Shown here piece by piece: positions 1-5,863 of a stretch of 13,138 nucleotides of DNA. The stretch comes from Deltaproteobacteria bacterium. GTDB lineage: Bacteria > Desulfobacterota > Syntrophia > Syntrophales > UBA2210. The position numbers and the translations under genes are program-made. The notes under the pieces are model-generated. The model worked only from the letters and a program-made list of their open reading frames with translations. It searched no databases and was not told the DNA's origin. The DNA lies in NCBI GenBank assembly GCA_016935935.1, contig JAFGPZ010000211.1, positions 1 through 13,138 of the forward strand, written 5' to 3'. Numbering within the stretch: the stretch's first letter is position 1; each line of letters starts with the position of its first letter.

Positions 1-3
1 ATC

Positions 4-79
4 TGGAGGCGGCACCCGGATTTGAACCGGGGAATAACGGTTTTGCAGACCGCTGCCTTGGCCACTTGGCTATGCCGCC
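4..79 (-). tRNA. tRNA-Cys (anticodon GCA)
   Basis: A full cloverleaf can be folded on the minus strand. The 7-bp acceptor stem is GGCGGCA/TGCCGCC, the anticodon stem is GCGGT/ACCGT around loop CTGCAAA, and the T stem is CCCGG/CCGGG around TTCAAAT. The anticodon GCA lies at 46-44 and reads Cys codons. The discriminator base is U, the main identity element for cysteinyl-tRNA synthetase, and the 3' CCA is encoded (6-4). It starts 8 bases after the tRNA-Gly ends, so the two are almost certainly cut from one transcript. Any further tRNA of the cluster would lie beyond the window edge. Confidence 0.97.
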
Positions 80-87
80 TTATATTC

Positions 88-162
88 TGGAGCGGGCGAA
101 CGGATTTGAACCGTCGACGTCCACCTTGGCAAGGTGGCACTCTACCACTGAGTTACGCCCGC
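88..162 (-). tRNA. tRNA-Gly (anticodon GCC)
   Basis: The minus strand folds into a 75-nt tRNA. The acceptor stem is GCGGGCG/CGCCCGC, the D stem ACTC/GAGT, the anticodon stem CCACC/GGTGG around TTGCCAA, and the T stem GACGG/CCGTT around TTCAAAT. The anticodon GCC is at 130-128 and reads GGC/GGU glycine codons. The discriminator is U, as usual for bacterial tRNA-Gly, and CCA is encoded at 90-88. It lies 63 bases after the pgsA stop codon and directly before tRNA-Cys, the same order as pgsA-glyW-cysT in E. coli. Confidence 0.97.
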
Positions 163-176
163 TCAATTTTTTGTAT

Positions 177-205
177 GTAATAATAAAATAAGTCACCAAT
201 GTCAA
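177..205 (-). promoter_or_regulatory. Probable sigma-70 promoter of the tRNA-Gly/tRNA-Cys unit
   Basis: On the minus strand a perfect -35 hexamer TTGACA (205-200) is followed by a 17-base spacer and a -10-like TATTAC (182-177, 4 of 6 matches). Transcription would start near 170, a few bases before the 5' end of tRNA-Gly at 162. An A/T-rich stretch just upstream of the -35 could act as an UP element. The bases after the -10 are A/T-rich, so a GC-rich stringent-response discriminator is not apparent. The promoter lies in the 63-base gap after pgsA. It is inferred from sequence only. Confidence 0.6.
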
Positions 206-225
206 TAGAAAAACTTCTCTTTTGC

Positions 226-831
226 CTACTTCTTATAAATACTCCGGTAAAATTTTACGAAGTAATCGATCCCTGAATACAACGTCAGAACGAGGGCCAC
301 ATAGAGCACAACAGTCCCGATGAGGTGGGCATCGAGGCCGAATACCGTGTCATAATGTATAAGAAGTGCCGATACAGCAATTATCTGACACAGTGTCTTT
401 TTCTTTCCCAGACGACTCGCCTCTATGACAGTGCCATCTGAAGACGCAATGCTCCTAAGGCCGTCGACAGTGACATCTCTTATGATAATCAACACAACAA
501 TCCAGGCCGGAATCCTGCCGATGGGTATCATAAGGATCATCGCAGTGCTTACGATGATCTTGTCCACAACGGGGTCAAGGAACTGCCCCATTTTGGTCAC
601 GATGGCATATTTTCGCGCAATATATCCATCAAGCAGATCTGTCAGGGCCGCAATTATAAACAGGATGGCAATGACTAAACTCAGGATTCTTCCCGGAGAG
701 AGGAGAAGCAGAAACAAAACTGGAATGATGCATATCCTCAGCATCGTAATCGAATTGGGAAGATTGAATATTTCCCTCGTACTGTTCGATATCGGCAATC
801 TGTCGAAAGACTTTTTAAGGAATTCTATCAT
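226..831 (-). CDS. pgsA: CDP-diacylglycerol--glycerol-3-phosphate 3-phosphatidyltransferase
   Basis: This inner-membrane enzyme condenses CDP-diacylglycerol with sn-glycerol 3-phosphate to phosphatidylglycerophosphate, the committed step to phosphatidylglycerol and cardiolipin. The 201-residue protein has the complete CDP-alcohol phosphotransferase signature at residues 65-90: Asp65, Asp68-Gly69, Ala72-Arg73, Gly82, Asp86 and Asp90, which bind metal and the CDP moiety. Several hydrophobic segments span the rest, and the motifs RDVTVDGLR and GKKKT favour PgsA over cardiolipin or phosphatidylserine synthases. The frame stays open upstream to 963, but that part lies inside the transaldolase gene. 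The ATG at 831 follows the transaldolase stop after one base and has AAGG five to six bases upstream. About 20 residues precede the usual family N-terminus (the NLPNSIT segment). The two tRNA genes follow downstream. Confidence 0.95.
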   Translation of the reverse strand: MIEFLKKSFDRLPISNSTREIFNLPNSITMLRICIIPVLFLLLLSPGRILSLVIAILFIIAALTDLLDGYIARKYAIVTKMGQFLDPVVDKIIVSTAMILMIPIGRIPAWIVVLIIIRDVTVDGLRSIASSDGTVIEASRLGKKKTLCQIIAVSALLIHYDTVFGLDAHLIGTVVLYVALVLTLYSGIDYFVKFYRSIYKK

Positions 832-832
832 G

Positions 833-1480
833 TCAACCTTTTGGAACTTTTTGCCAATCGGCCAGGAATTTTTCGAGCCCCACATCGGTGAGAGGATGTT
901 TCGCCAGTTGGAGCATGACCTTGTAAGGAATTGTCGCGATGTCGGCTCCCAGAAGCGCCGCATCTAATACATGCATGGGATGCCGCACACTGGCTACAAT
1001 AACCTCACAATCGAGTCCATAATTATTGTATATAGTCAAAATCTGTTCGACGAGATCCATCCCGGAATGAGAAACATCGTCCAGTCTACCTATGAAGGGG
1101 CTGGCGTAGGCGGCTCCCGCCTTTGCTGCCAGGAGGGCCTGAACAGGTGAGAATATCAGCGTCTGATTGACACTGATTCCCTCACCGGCAAGCGCCCTTG
1201 TTGCCTTCAAACCTTCCATAGTCATGGGCACCTTGACCACAACATTGTCTGCCAGTTGCGCCAGGTTTTTCCCCTCGTCAATCATACCGGGTGCATCGGT
1301 GCTTACTACTTCAAGACTGACCGGACCTTTAACAATTTCCAGTATCTCCTTAACCACCGTATCGAACTGTTTATTCTCTTTTGCAACCAGTGAGGGATTG
1401 GTGGTTACACCATCCACCATGCCCATCTTTATACCCTCTCTGATTTCGTCTACATTACCTGAATCTATAAAAAACTTCAT
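833..1480 (-). CDS. Transaldolase, short TalC/FSA-type family
   Basis: The 215-residue protein is a single (beta/alpha)8 barrel of the small decameric transaldolase/fructose-6-phosphate aldolase family. It probably moves a dihydroxyacetone unit between sugar phosphates in the non-oxidative pentose phosphate pathway. Visible family marks are the start [15 protein letters not shown] at 26-31, and the Schiff-base lysine Lys83 in VVVKVPMT (E. coli FsaA Lys85). At Phe129 (SPFIGR) the aldolase FsaA has Tyr131, whereas classical transaldolases have Phe, so transaldolase is the better guess than fructose-6-phosphate aldolase. The start is secure: AGGAGG lies 4 bases before the ATG. The stop is one base from the pgsA start, which suggests translational coupling. 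General symbols in use are tal, talC or fsa; the sequence alone does not decide between them. Confidence 0.93.
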   Translation of the reverse strand: MKFFIDSGNVDEIREGIKMGMVDGVTTNPSLVAKENKQFDTVVKEILEIVKGPVSLEVVSTDAPGMIDEGKNLAQLADNVVVKVPMTMEGLKATRALAGEGISVNQTLIFSPVQALLAAKAGAAYASPFIGRLDDVSHSGMDLVEQILTIYNNYGLDCEVIVASVRHPMHVLDAALLGADIATIPYKVMLQLAKHPLTDVGLEKFLADWQKVPKG

Positions 1481-1503
1481 ACAACCTCCTGGCAGTCAGC
1501 TCT

Positions 1504-1770
1504 TTAATTTGTTCTTTCTCTTGTTTTATATTTCTCAATACATTCATTACTGCAAAAATACAGTTCCTTACCGTCTATAGTCACCTTTTTAGCATTACTG
1601 ACGGGGATATAGGTCCCGCAATATGGGTCTTTCACCAGATCTTCTCCCGGGATGGATGCCTGTTTCCGGGGAAAGTTTTCCTGTCTCTTTCCAGAAGGGA
1701 GTAACAGCCCTTTAACCAGACGAAAAACAAAATATATAATCAGTACGGTAAATATTAAACGAATTATCAT
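1504..1770 (-). CDS. Small membrane-anchored Cys-motif protein (YHS/TRASH-like, PP0621-like)
   Basis: This 88-residue protein has one hydrophobic segment at about residues 4-24, then a basic linker and a small C-terminal domain with Cys51, Cys73 and Cys77 (DPYCG...FCSNEC). The spacing C-x21-C-x3-C resembles YHS/TRASH-type metal-binding modules. I recall similar short proteins annotated as PP0621 family, but cannot confirm this here. The basic residues after the helix suggest a cytoplasmic C-terminal domain. Metal binding is inferred and no enzymatic role is known to me. It lies 20 bases after folK and 23 bases before the transaldolase gene, and probably shares their transcript. The ATG at 1770 has only a weak GGAAA-type ribosome site. 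Confidence 0.85.
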   Translation of the reverse strand: MIIRLIFTVLIIYFVFRLVKGLLLPSGKRQENFPRKQASIPGEDLVKDPYCGTYIPVSNAKKVTIDGKELYFCSNECIEKYKTRERTN

Positions 1771-1790
1771 AATTTTCCGCGTTGTGAATA

Positions 1791-2297
1791 TTATCTTCCG
1801 AGCAATTGAACACTGCTTTTATCTTCCACTCTATCGAGCAACCCTCTTATGGAGATACCGAATAGCGGATGTATAGCATACGAGGCAATCTCATTCAATG
1901 GAACAAGGACAAAACGTCTGAGATGGAGTTCCTGATGGGGGATTTTAAGATGTTCCTCTCTGATGATTTCCTGGCCATATAAAAGAATATCGAGGTCTAT
2001 TATCCGCGGACCCCATTTTCTGTCCCACTTCCTACCCATTTCACTTTCTATGCCCTGCAACATCTGCATCAGTGTATAGGGTGACAGAAGAGTCTTTATC
2101 TCGGCGACACAATTAATGAACCAGTCCTGCTCCTGGTATCCAACTGGCTCTGTCCTGTAGAGCAGAGATTTCCTGAGAAATGTAACACCACGTAATGAAG
2201 AAATACGATCAATCGAGTCAAGACACTGCGTGACCGGTTCCCCTTCATTGGAACCGATTCCCACATAACAGATGATTGGCTGCCCATCCTCTCTCAA
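1791..2297 (-). CDS. folK: 2-amino-4-hydroxy-6-hydroxymethyldihydropteridine pyrophosphokinase (HPPK)
   Basis: The enzyme transfers pyrophosphate from ATP to 6-hydroxymethyl-7,8-dihydropterin, the step before dihydropteroate synthase in folate synthesis. The 168 residues match single-domain HPPK. GSNEG is at 15-19, YRTEPVG at 47-53, and the signature RKWGPRIIDLDILLY at 93-107 holds the magnesium-binding Asp101 and Asp103. The start is unusual: the frame is closed by the dapB stop TAA at 2300-2298, and the only plausible initiator is the TTG immediately after it (2297-2295). Beginning at the next in-frame candidate, a GTG within the first beta strand, would damage the fold. There is only a weak AGG upstream, so translation probably depends on ribosomes finishing dapB. 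Confidence 0.94.
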   Translation of the reverse strand: MREDGQPIICYVGIGSNEGEPVTQCLDSIDRISSLRGVTFLRKSLLYRTEPVGYQEQDWFINCVAEIKTLLSPYTLMQMLQGIESEMGRKWDRKWGPRIIDLDILLYGQEIIREEHLKIPHQELHLRRFVLVPLNEIASYAIHPLFGISIRGLLDRVEDKSSVQLLGR

Positions 2298-3101
2298 TTA
2301 CCTAAGACCCAGAACATCCTGCATGTCGTAAAGCCCCTTTTTCTGCTTTACAATCCATAACGCCGCCCTTATGGCACCTGTTGCAAAGTTGTCACGGCTA
2401 TGGGCCCTATGCGTGAATTCCAGCCTCTCGCCTGTTCCTCCAAAGATCACCGTATGTTCACCGATAATGTCGCCGGCCCTTACTGTCTGGATTCCTATCT
2501 CCTTCTTTTTCCTCTCACCGATTATACCTTTTCTGCAATAGACACCTACCTCGTCAAGATTACGTTCAAGGGAGGATGCAATTACCTGTGCCATCTTCAC
2601 TGCTGTTCCGCTGGGAGCATCCTTCTTCAGGTTGTGGTGCGCTTCGATAAGTTCGACATCATAGTCATCGCCCAGAATAGAGGCCACGGATTCGAGTACC
2701 TTCAGCATCACATTAACCCCAACACTCATGTTGGGTGCCACCATGCACCGAGTATTTTTCGACAATTCTCGTATTGTTTGCATCTCGACGTCATTAAAGC
2801 CGGTGGAGCCAATAACTATGGCCTTGTCGTGTTCTGCCGCAATTTTCAGGTGGTTCACAGAAGCCTCATGGAACGTGAAATCTATAACGACATCGCCCCT
2901 CTCTATACACCTCTCGAGAGAGTCATCGATGATAATCCCATTTTTACCGATACCCTGGCATTCGCCAATGTCTTTTCCGATGAGCCTGTGTCCCTGGCAC
3001 TCCACCGCTCCTGCCAGTTCTATGCCTTCAGTTTTTGAAATGAGCTGTATTATCCTGGCACCCATTCTCCCCGTAGCGCCCGTAACGATCACCCTTAACA
3101 T
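2298..3101 (-). CDS. dapB: 4-hydroxy-tetrahydrodipicolinate reductase
   Basis: DapB reduces the DapA product with NAD(P)H to tetrahydrodipicolinate, the second dedicated step to meso-diaminopimelate and lysine. The 267 residues are full length for the family. The nucleotide-binding loop GATGRMG is at 8-14, followed by DFT at 74-76, GSTGF at 98-102, and the substrate signature around 150-167 with His155, His156, Lys159 and PSGT at 163-166. Where E. coli has HHRHK this protein has HHNLK, keeping the catalytic lysine. AGGAG lies about 7 bases before the ATG, 14 bases after the dapA stop. The gene ends with a single TAA directly followed, in the same frame, by the TTG start of folK. Confidence 0.97.
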   Translation of the reverse strand: MLRVIVTGATGRMGARIIQLISKTEGIELAGAVECQGHRLIGKDIGECQGIGKNGIIIDDSLERCIERGDVVIDFTFHEASVNHLKIAAEHDKAIVIGSTGFNDVEMQTIRELSKNTRCMVAPNMSVGVNVMLKVLESVASILGDDYDVELIEAHHNLKKDAPSGTAVKMAQVIASSLERNLDEVGVYCRKGIIGERKKKEIGIQTVRAGDIIGEHTVIFGGTGERLEFTHRAHSRDNFATGAIRAALWIVKQKKGLYDMQDVLGLR

Positions 3102-3115
3102 GTCTTATCTCCTTG

Positions 3116-3988
3116 TTAAATCAACCCGTAGTTCGATAATACATTCTTCAATTTTTCATAATTTGCATCGGACATCCTGCATAATGGTGACCTCAGTTCG
3201 TATTCTATCTTCCCCATCAGGGAAAGGGCGGCCTTTGACGGTATGGGGTTTGTTTCAAAAAATGCAGCCTCGGCAATAGGCCACATTTTATAGTGCAGTT
3301 CCTTCGCCCTGGCAAGATCACCGGCTGCGAAGGCATCTGTCATATCAGCCACGTCTCTGGGAACAATATTTGAAACTACCGATATAACGCCTTTCCCTCC
3401 TAAGGCCATAATGGGCAGAGTCGTAAAATCATCACCGGAAAGAACTATGAAATCTTCACTGCAGAGCTCAAAAACCTTACTTATCTGCTTCAGGTCTCCT
3501 GTGGCTTCTTTTATTCCAACTATGTTACTGATTTTAGACAGCCTGGCAACGGTTTCGGGAAGAATGTTGCTTCCCGTCCTTGATGGAACATTGTAAGGAA
3601 ATATCGCAATTGGAACCTCCTCGGCCACCGTCTTATAGTGCAGGTAAAGGCCTTCTTGTGTTGGTTTATTATAGTAGGGAGAAACCATCAGCACTGCGTC
3701 GGCTCCAGCATCATAAGCATGACGTGCCAATCTCAGGGACTCCCTTGTGTTGTTTGACCCGGCGCCGGCGATAACGGGGACTCTTTTCTTGACGGCATCT
3801 ATTGCAATTTCGACAACCCGATCGTGTTCTTCATGGGACAATGTTGCCGATTCCCCTGTCGTACCGCAGGGAACAATCCCGTCGGTTCCGTTTTCTATCT
3901 GAAATTCTATGAGTTTCCTGAACGATTCCTCATCAACCTCTCCATTTTTAAAAGGTGTTACTATAGCTACACTTGCTCCTTCAAACAT
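3116..3988 (-). CDS. dapA: 4-hydroxy-tetrahydrodipicolinate synthase
   Basis: DapA condenses pyruvate with aspartate semialdehyde, the branch point into diaminopimelate and lysine. The 290-residue barrel has every catalytic residue: Thr43 and Thr44 (CGTTGES), Tyr106, Tyr132 and Arg137 (PYNVPSRTG), and Schiff-base Lys160 (GIKEATG). Residues matching the E. coli lysine-inhibition site are also present: Ser47, Ala48, His52, His55, Asn79, Glu83 and Tyr105. This predicts lysine-sensitive control. The strong site AAGGAGGA (4001-3994) sits 5 bases from the ATG. The 100-base gap to lysA upstream is the longest between protein genes inside the cluster. I see no lysine riboswitch or intrinsic terminator in it. 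Confidence 0.98.
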   Translation of the reverse strand: MFEGASVAIVTPFKNGEVDEESFRKLIEFQIENGTDGIVPCGTTGESATLSHEEHDRVVEIAIDAVKKRVPVIAGAGSNNTRESLRLARHAYDAGADAVLMVSPYYNKPTQEGLYLHYKTVAEEVPIAIFPYNVPSRTGSNILPETVARLSKISNIVGIKEATGDLKQISKVFELCSEDFIVLSGDDFTTLPIMALGGKGVISVVSNIVPRDVADMTDAFAAGDLARAKELHYKMWPIAEAAFFETNPIPSKAALSLMGKIEYELRSPLCRMSDANYEKLKNVLSNYGLI

Positions 3989-4088
3989 GAATATCCTCCT
4001 TGGAATGTTGCCTTTATTATGTCAGTGACTATCTGAAGTCTTCCGACACGACAGACTCCCGTAAGAAAAACTGACTTTTGTAAATGAA

Positions 4089-5345
4089 TTATCTACCAAC
4101 TTCCGGTATTTCCTCGCCTCGCACTATATCTTCATATGTTTCTCTATGTCTGATTACATAGTATGTGTCATCCTTCGCCAACACCTCCGCCACTCTTGGT
4201 CGTGAGTTGTAATTTGAAGACATGGAAAAACCATAAGCGCCGGTACTCATAACAGCAATCAGTTCGCCACGTTCATAGCGTTCCAACATCCTGTCTCTTA
4301 CAAGAAAGTCTCCGGATTCACAGATCGGCCCCACAATATCGGAAACTGTTCTATCTCTTACCTGACGCGAGACGGGTTTTACATTATGATAAGAGCCGTA
4401 GAGACTGGGGCGCAGAAGATCATTCATACCGGCATCAACTATTACAAATACCTTGTCGTCCTTCTCTTTCGTGTAGAGGACACGCGTCACAAGTGCTCCC
4501 GCGTTTCCAGCAATAACCCGTCCCGGCTCAAAGATCAAGGTGCAGCCAAGAGCTTTCGCATGCTCTTTTATTGCCTTTGCGTAATCTGTGGGGTGTGGCG
4601 GCCTTTCTTTGTCATATGTTATCCCAAGACCACCACCGAGATCAAGATAGCTGATCTCCATGCCGTCTTTCCTCAGGAGACCTATCAGCTTTGTCAAACG
4701 ATCCAGCGCATCAATAAAGGGAGATAGTCTTGTGATCTGCGAACCTATATGACAGTCAACGCCGATTATATCGATATTTTCAAGTTCTCGAGCCTTACGA
4801 TATTCGTTAAGGGCACTTTCTATATCTATGCCGAACTTGTTCTTTTTCAGACCCGTTGAAATATGGGGGTGTGTCATGGGATCTACATCAGGGTTTATTC
4901 TCAGTGAAATTCTCGCCCTCTTTCCGAGAGCTCCAGCCCGATCGTTGATTGTATGAAGTTCCTGGGATGATTCCACATTGAACATGAGAATCTCTTTTGA
5001 TATGGCGTAATCTATCTCATCTGCCCTTTTCCCTACTCCGGAGTACACTATCTTTTTGGGATCACAACCGGCACGCAGGGCCCTGTAGAGTTCGCCGCCA
5101 GATACGATATCCACACCACCCCCCTCACGCGCCACTATGTTCAGAATTGCAAGGTTTGAATTTGCCTTTGCCGAAAAACATACTATATGGGGGATATCTT
5201 CGAAGGCCGAATCGAATACCCTGAAATGTCTGACCAGTGTTTTATGGCTGTAGAGATAAAAGGGCGTCCCAATCTTTTCCGCGATTTCCTTTACAGGAAC
5301 CGCTTCGCAATGTAATTCATTTTCTACATAGTTAAAATAATTCAT
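4089..5345 (-). CDS. lysA: Diaminopimelate decarboxylase
   Basis: LysA is a PLP enzyme that decarboxylates meso-diaminopimelate to L-lysine. The 418 residues are the usual family length. The alanine-racemase-like barrel carries the PLP lysine Lys60 (FSAKAN), HIGS at 199-202, the glycine-rich phosphate loop GGGLGI at 237-242 and EPGR at 273-276. The C-terminal domain holds CESGD at 342-346, whose Cys acts at the partner subunit's active site. The N-terminus MNYFNYVENEL aligns well with family starts, although no good Shine-Dalgarno sequence precedes the ATG. It is separated from the lipoprotein by 59 bases and from dapA by 100. Confidence 0.98.
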   Translation of the reverse strand: MNYFNYVENELHCEAVPVKEIAEKIGTPFYLYSHKTLVRHFRVFDSAFEDIPHIVCFSAKANSNLAILNIVAREGGGVDIVSGGELYRALRAGCDPKKIVYSGVGKRADEIDYAISKEILMFNVESSQELHTINDRAGALGKRARISLRINPDVDPMTHPHISTGLKKNKFGIDIESALNEYRKARELENIDIIGVDCHIGSQITRLSPFIDALDRLTKLIGLLRKDGMEISYLDLGGGLGITYDKERPPHPTDYAKAIKEHAKALGCTLIFEPGRVIAGNAGALVTRVLYTKEKDDKVFVIVDAGMNDLLRPSLYGSYHNVKPVSRQVRDRTVSDIVGPICESGDFLVRDRMLERYERGELIAVMSTGAYGFSMSSNYNSRPRVAEVLAKDDTYYVIRHRETYEDIVRGEEIPEVGR

Positions 5346-5375
5346 ATGTTACATTATGGTCGTCATCTTTAAGTT

Positions 5376-5404
5376 TTTATGTCACATTTATCGAGTCTTG
5401 TTAA
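5376..5404 (-). promoter_or_regulatory. Possible weak sigma-70 promoter before lysA
   Basis: In the 59-base gap between the lipoprotein and lysA the minus strand has TTAACA (5404-5399, 5 of 6 to TTGACA), a 17-base spacer and CATAAA (5381-5376, 4 of 6 to TATAAT). It could start a lysA-dapA-dapB transcript independent of the arginine genes. The match is weak in A/T-rich DNA and may be chance. Confidence 0.25.
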
Positions 5405-5863
5405 TTATTCGAACTTTACTTCTGCCAAATTGGACTCCCCGCTGCAAGCACCCGATGATGCGCATAAGAGTACTCGATATGAATATAGAAATCCCTCTCT
5501 TATATCTTTATCTCTATATCCAAATTCAAAGCCGTTCCTCTTTGAGAGCAGTGGATCTTTGGTAGAAAATTCACCCATAATATAAAAGTTACGGGGACAG
5601 GTGTCGCAAAAGTCGCTATCCAGTTTCGTCTCGCCTTTCAAGATCCTGACCAGCCTTATGCCACCACTCTCATCGGGAAGATTCCAGCATAACTCGATCC
5701 CTTTCCCTTTCAGACTGGCACTGAGATCAGAAACGGCGGCGGGATATACTGCTTCTCTGTAAATTGGGTCTCCCTTTTTCCCGCACCCCGAAGTGATAAA
5801 AAAAAATGCAGGAATCAGCGCGATAAGAACAATTCTCCTACAGCATGGACTGCTATGCTCCAT
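5405..5863 (-). CDS. Lipoprotein with LptM-like N-terminus and probable Fn3-like domain
   Basis: The 152-residue product starts with a basic n-region, a hydrophobic core and the lipobox TSGC, with Cys27 as the lipidated residue. Glycine at +2 argues for the outer membrane. The mature start CGKKGDPIY resembles the CGLKGPLYFP start of LptM (YifL), a small E. coli lipoprotein that assists maturation of the LPS translocon LptDE and lies next to dapF. From about residue 42 to the end, the pattern VSDL...GIELCW...IRLVRIL...YSYRVL...SNLAEV looks like a fibronectin type III fold. The mature part has Cys59, Cys86-x2-Cys89, Cys134 and Cys140. The ATG at 5863 is preferred, as AAGGAGA (5879-5873) lies 9 bases upstream; a TTG at 5872 is too close to that site. 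It overlaps the argH end by 11 bases. The function is unproven. Confidence 0.88.
   Translation of the reverse strand: MEHSSPCCRRIVLIALIPAFFFITSGCGKKGDPIYREAVYPAAVSDLSASLKGKGIELCWNLPDESGGIRLVRILKGETKLDSDFCDTCPRNFYIMGEFSTKDPLLSKRNGFEFGYRDKDIREGFLYSYRVLLCASSGACSGESNLAEVKFE

Noticed and set aside
121..135. The palindrome-like CCACCTTGGCAAGGTGG
   Set aside because: It is the anticodon stem-loop of tRNA-Gly, not a regulatory repeat.
832..963. An upstream extension of the pgsA frame to 963 (44 more residues)
   Set aside because: The extension lies wholly within the transaldolase gene and its sequence does not look like PgsA; the ATG at 831 has a ribosome site.
425..967. A 180-codon open frame on the plus strand over pgsA and the transaldolase end
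   Set aside because: It is a complement of two real genes; the Met/Ile/Ser-rich translation reflects reversed membrane-protein codons.
3989..4088. A possible riboswitch, promoter or terminator in the 100-base lysA-dapA gap
   Set aside because: Much too short for a lysine riboswitch, no stem followed by a T-run was found, and the CATAAT near the dapA start has no matching -35.
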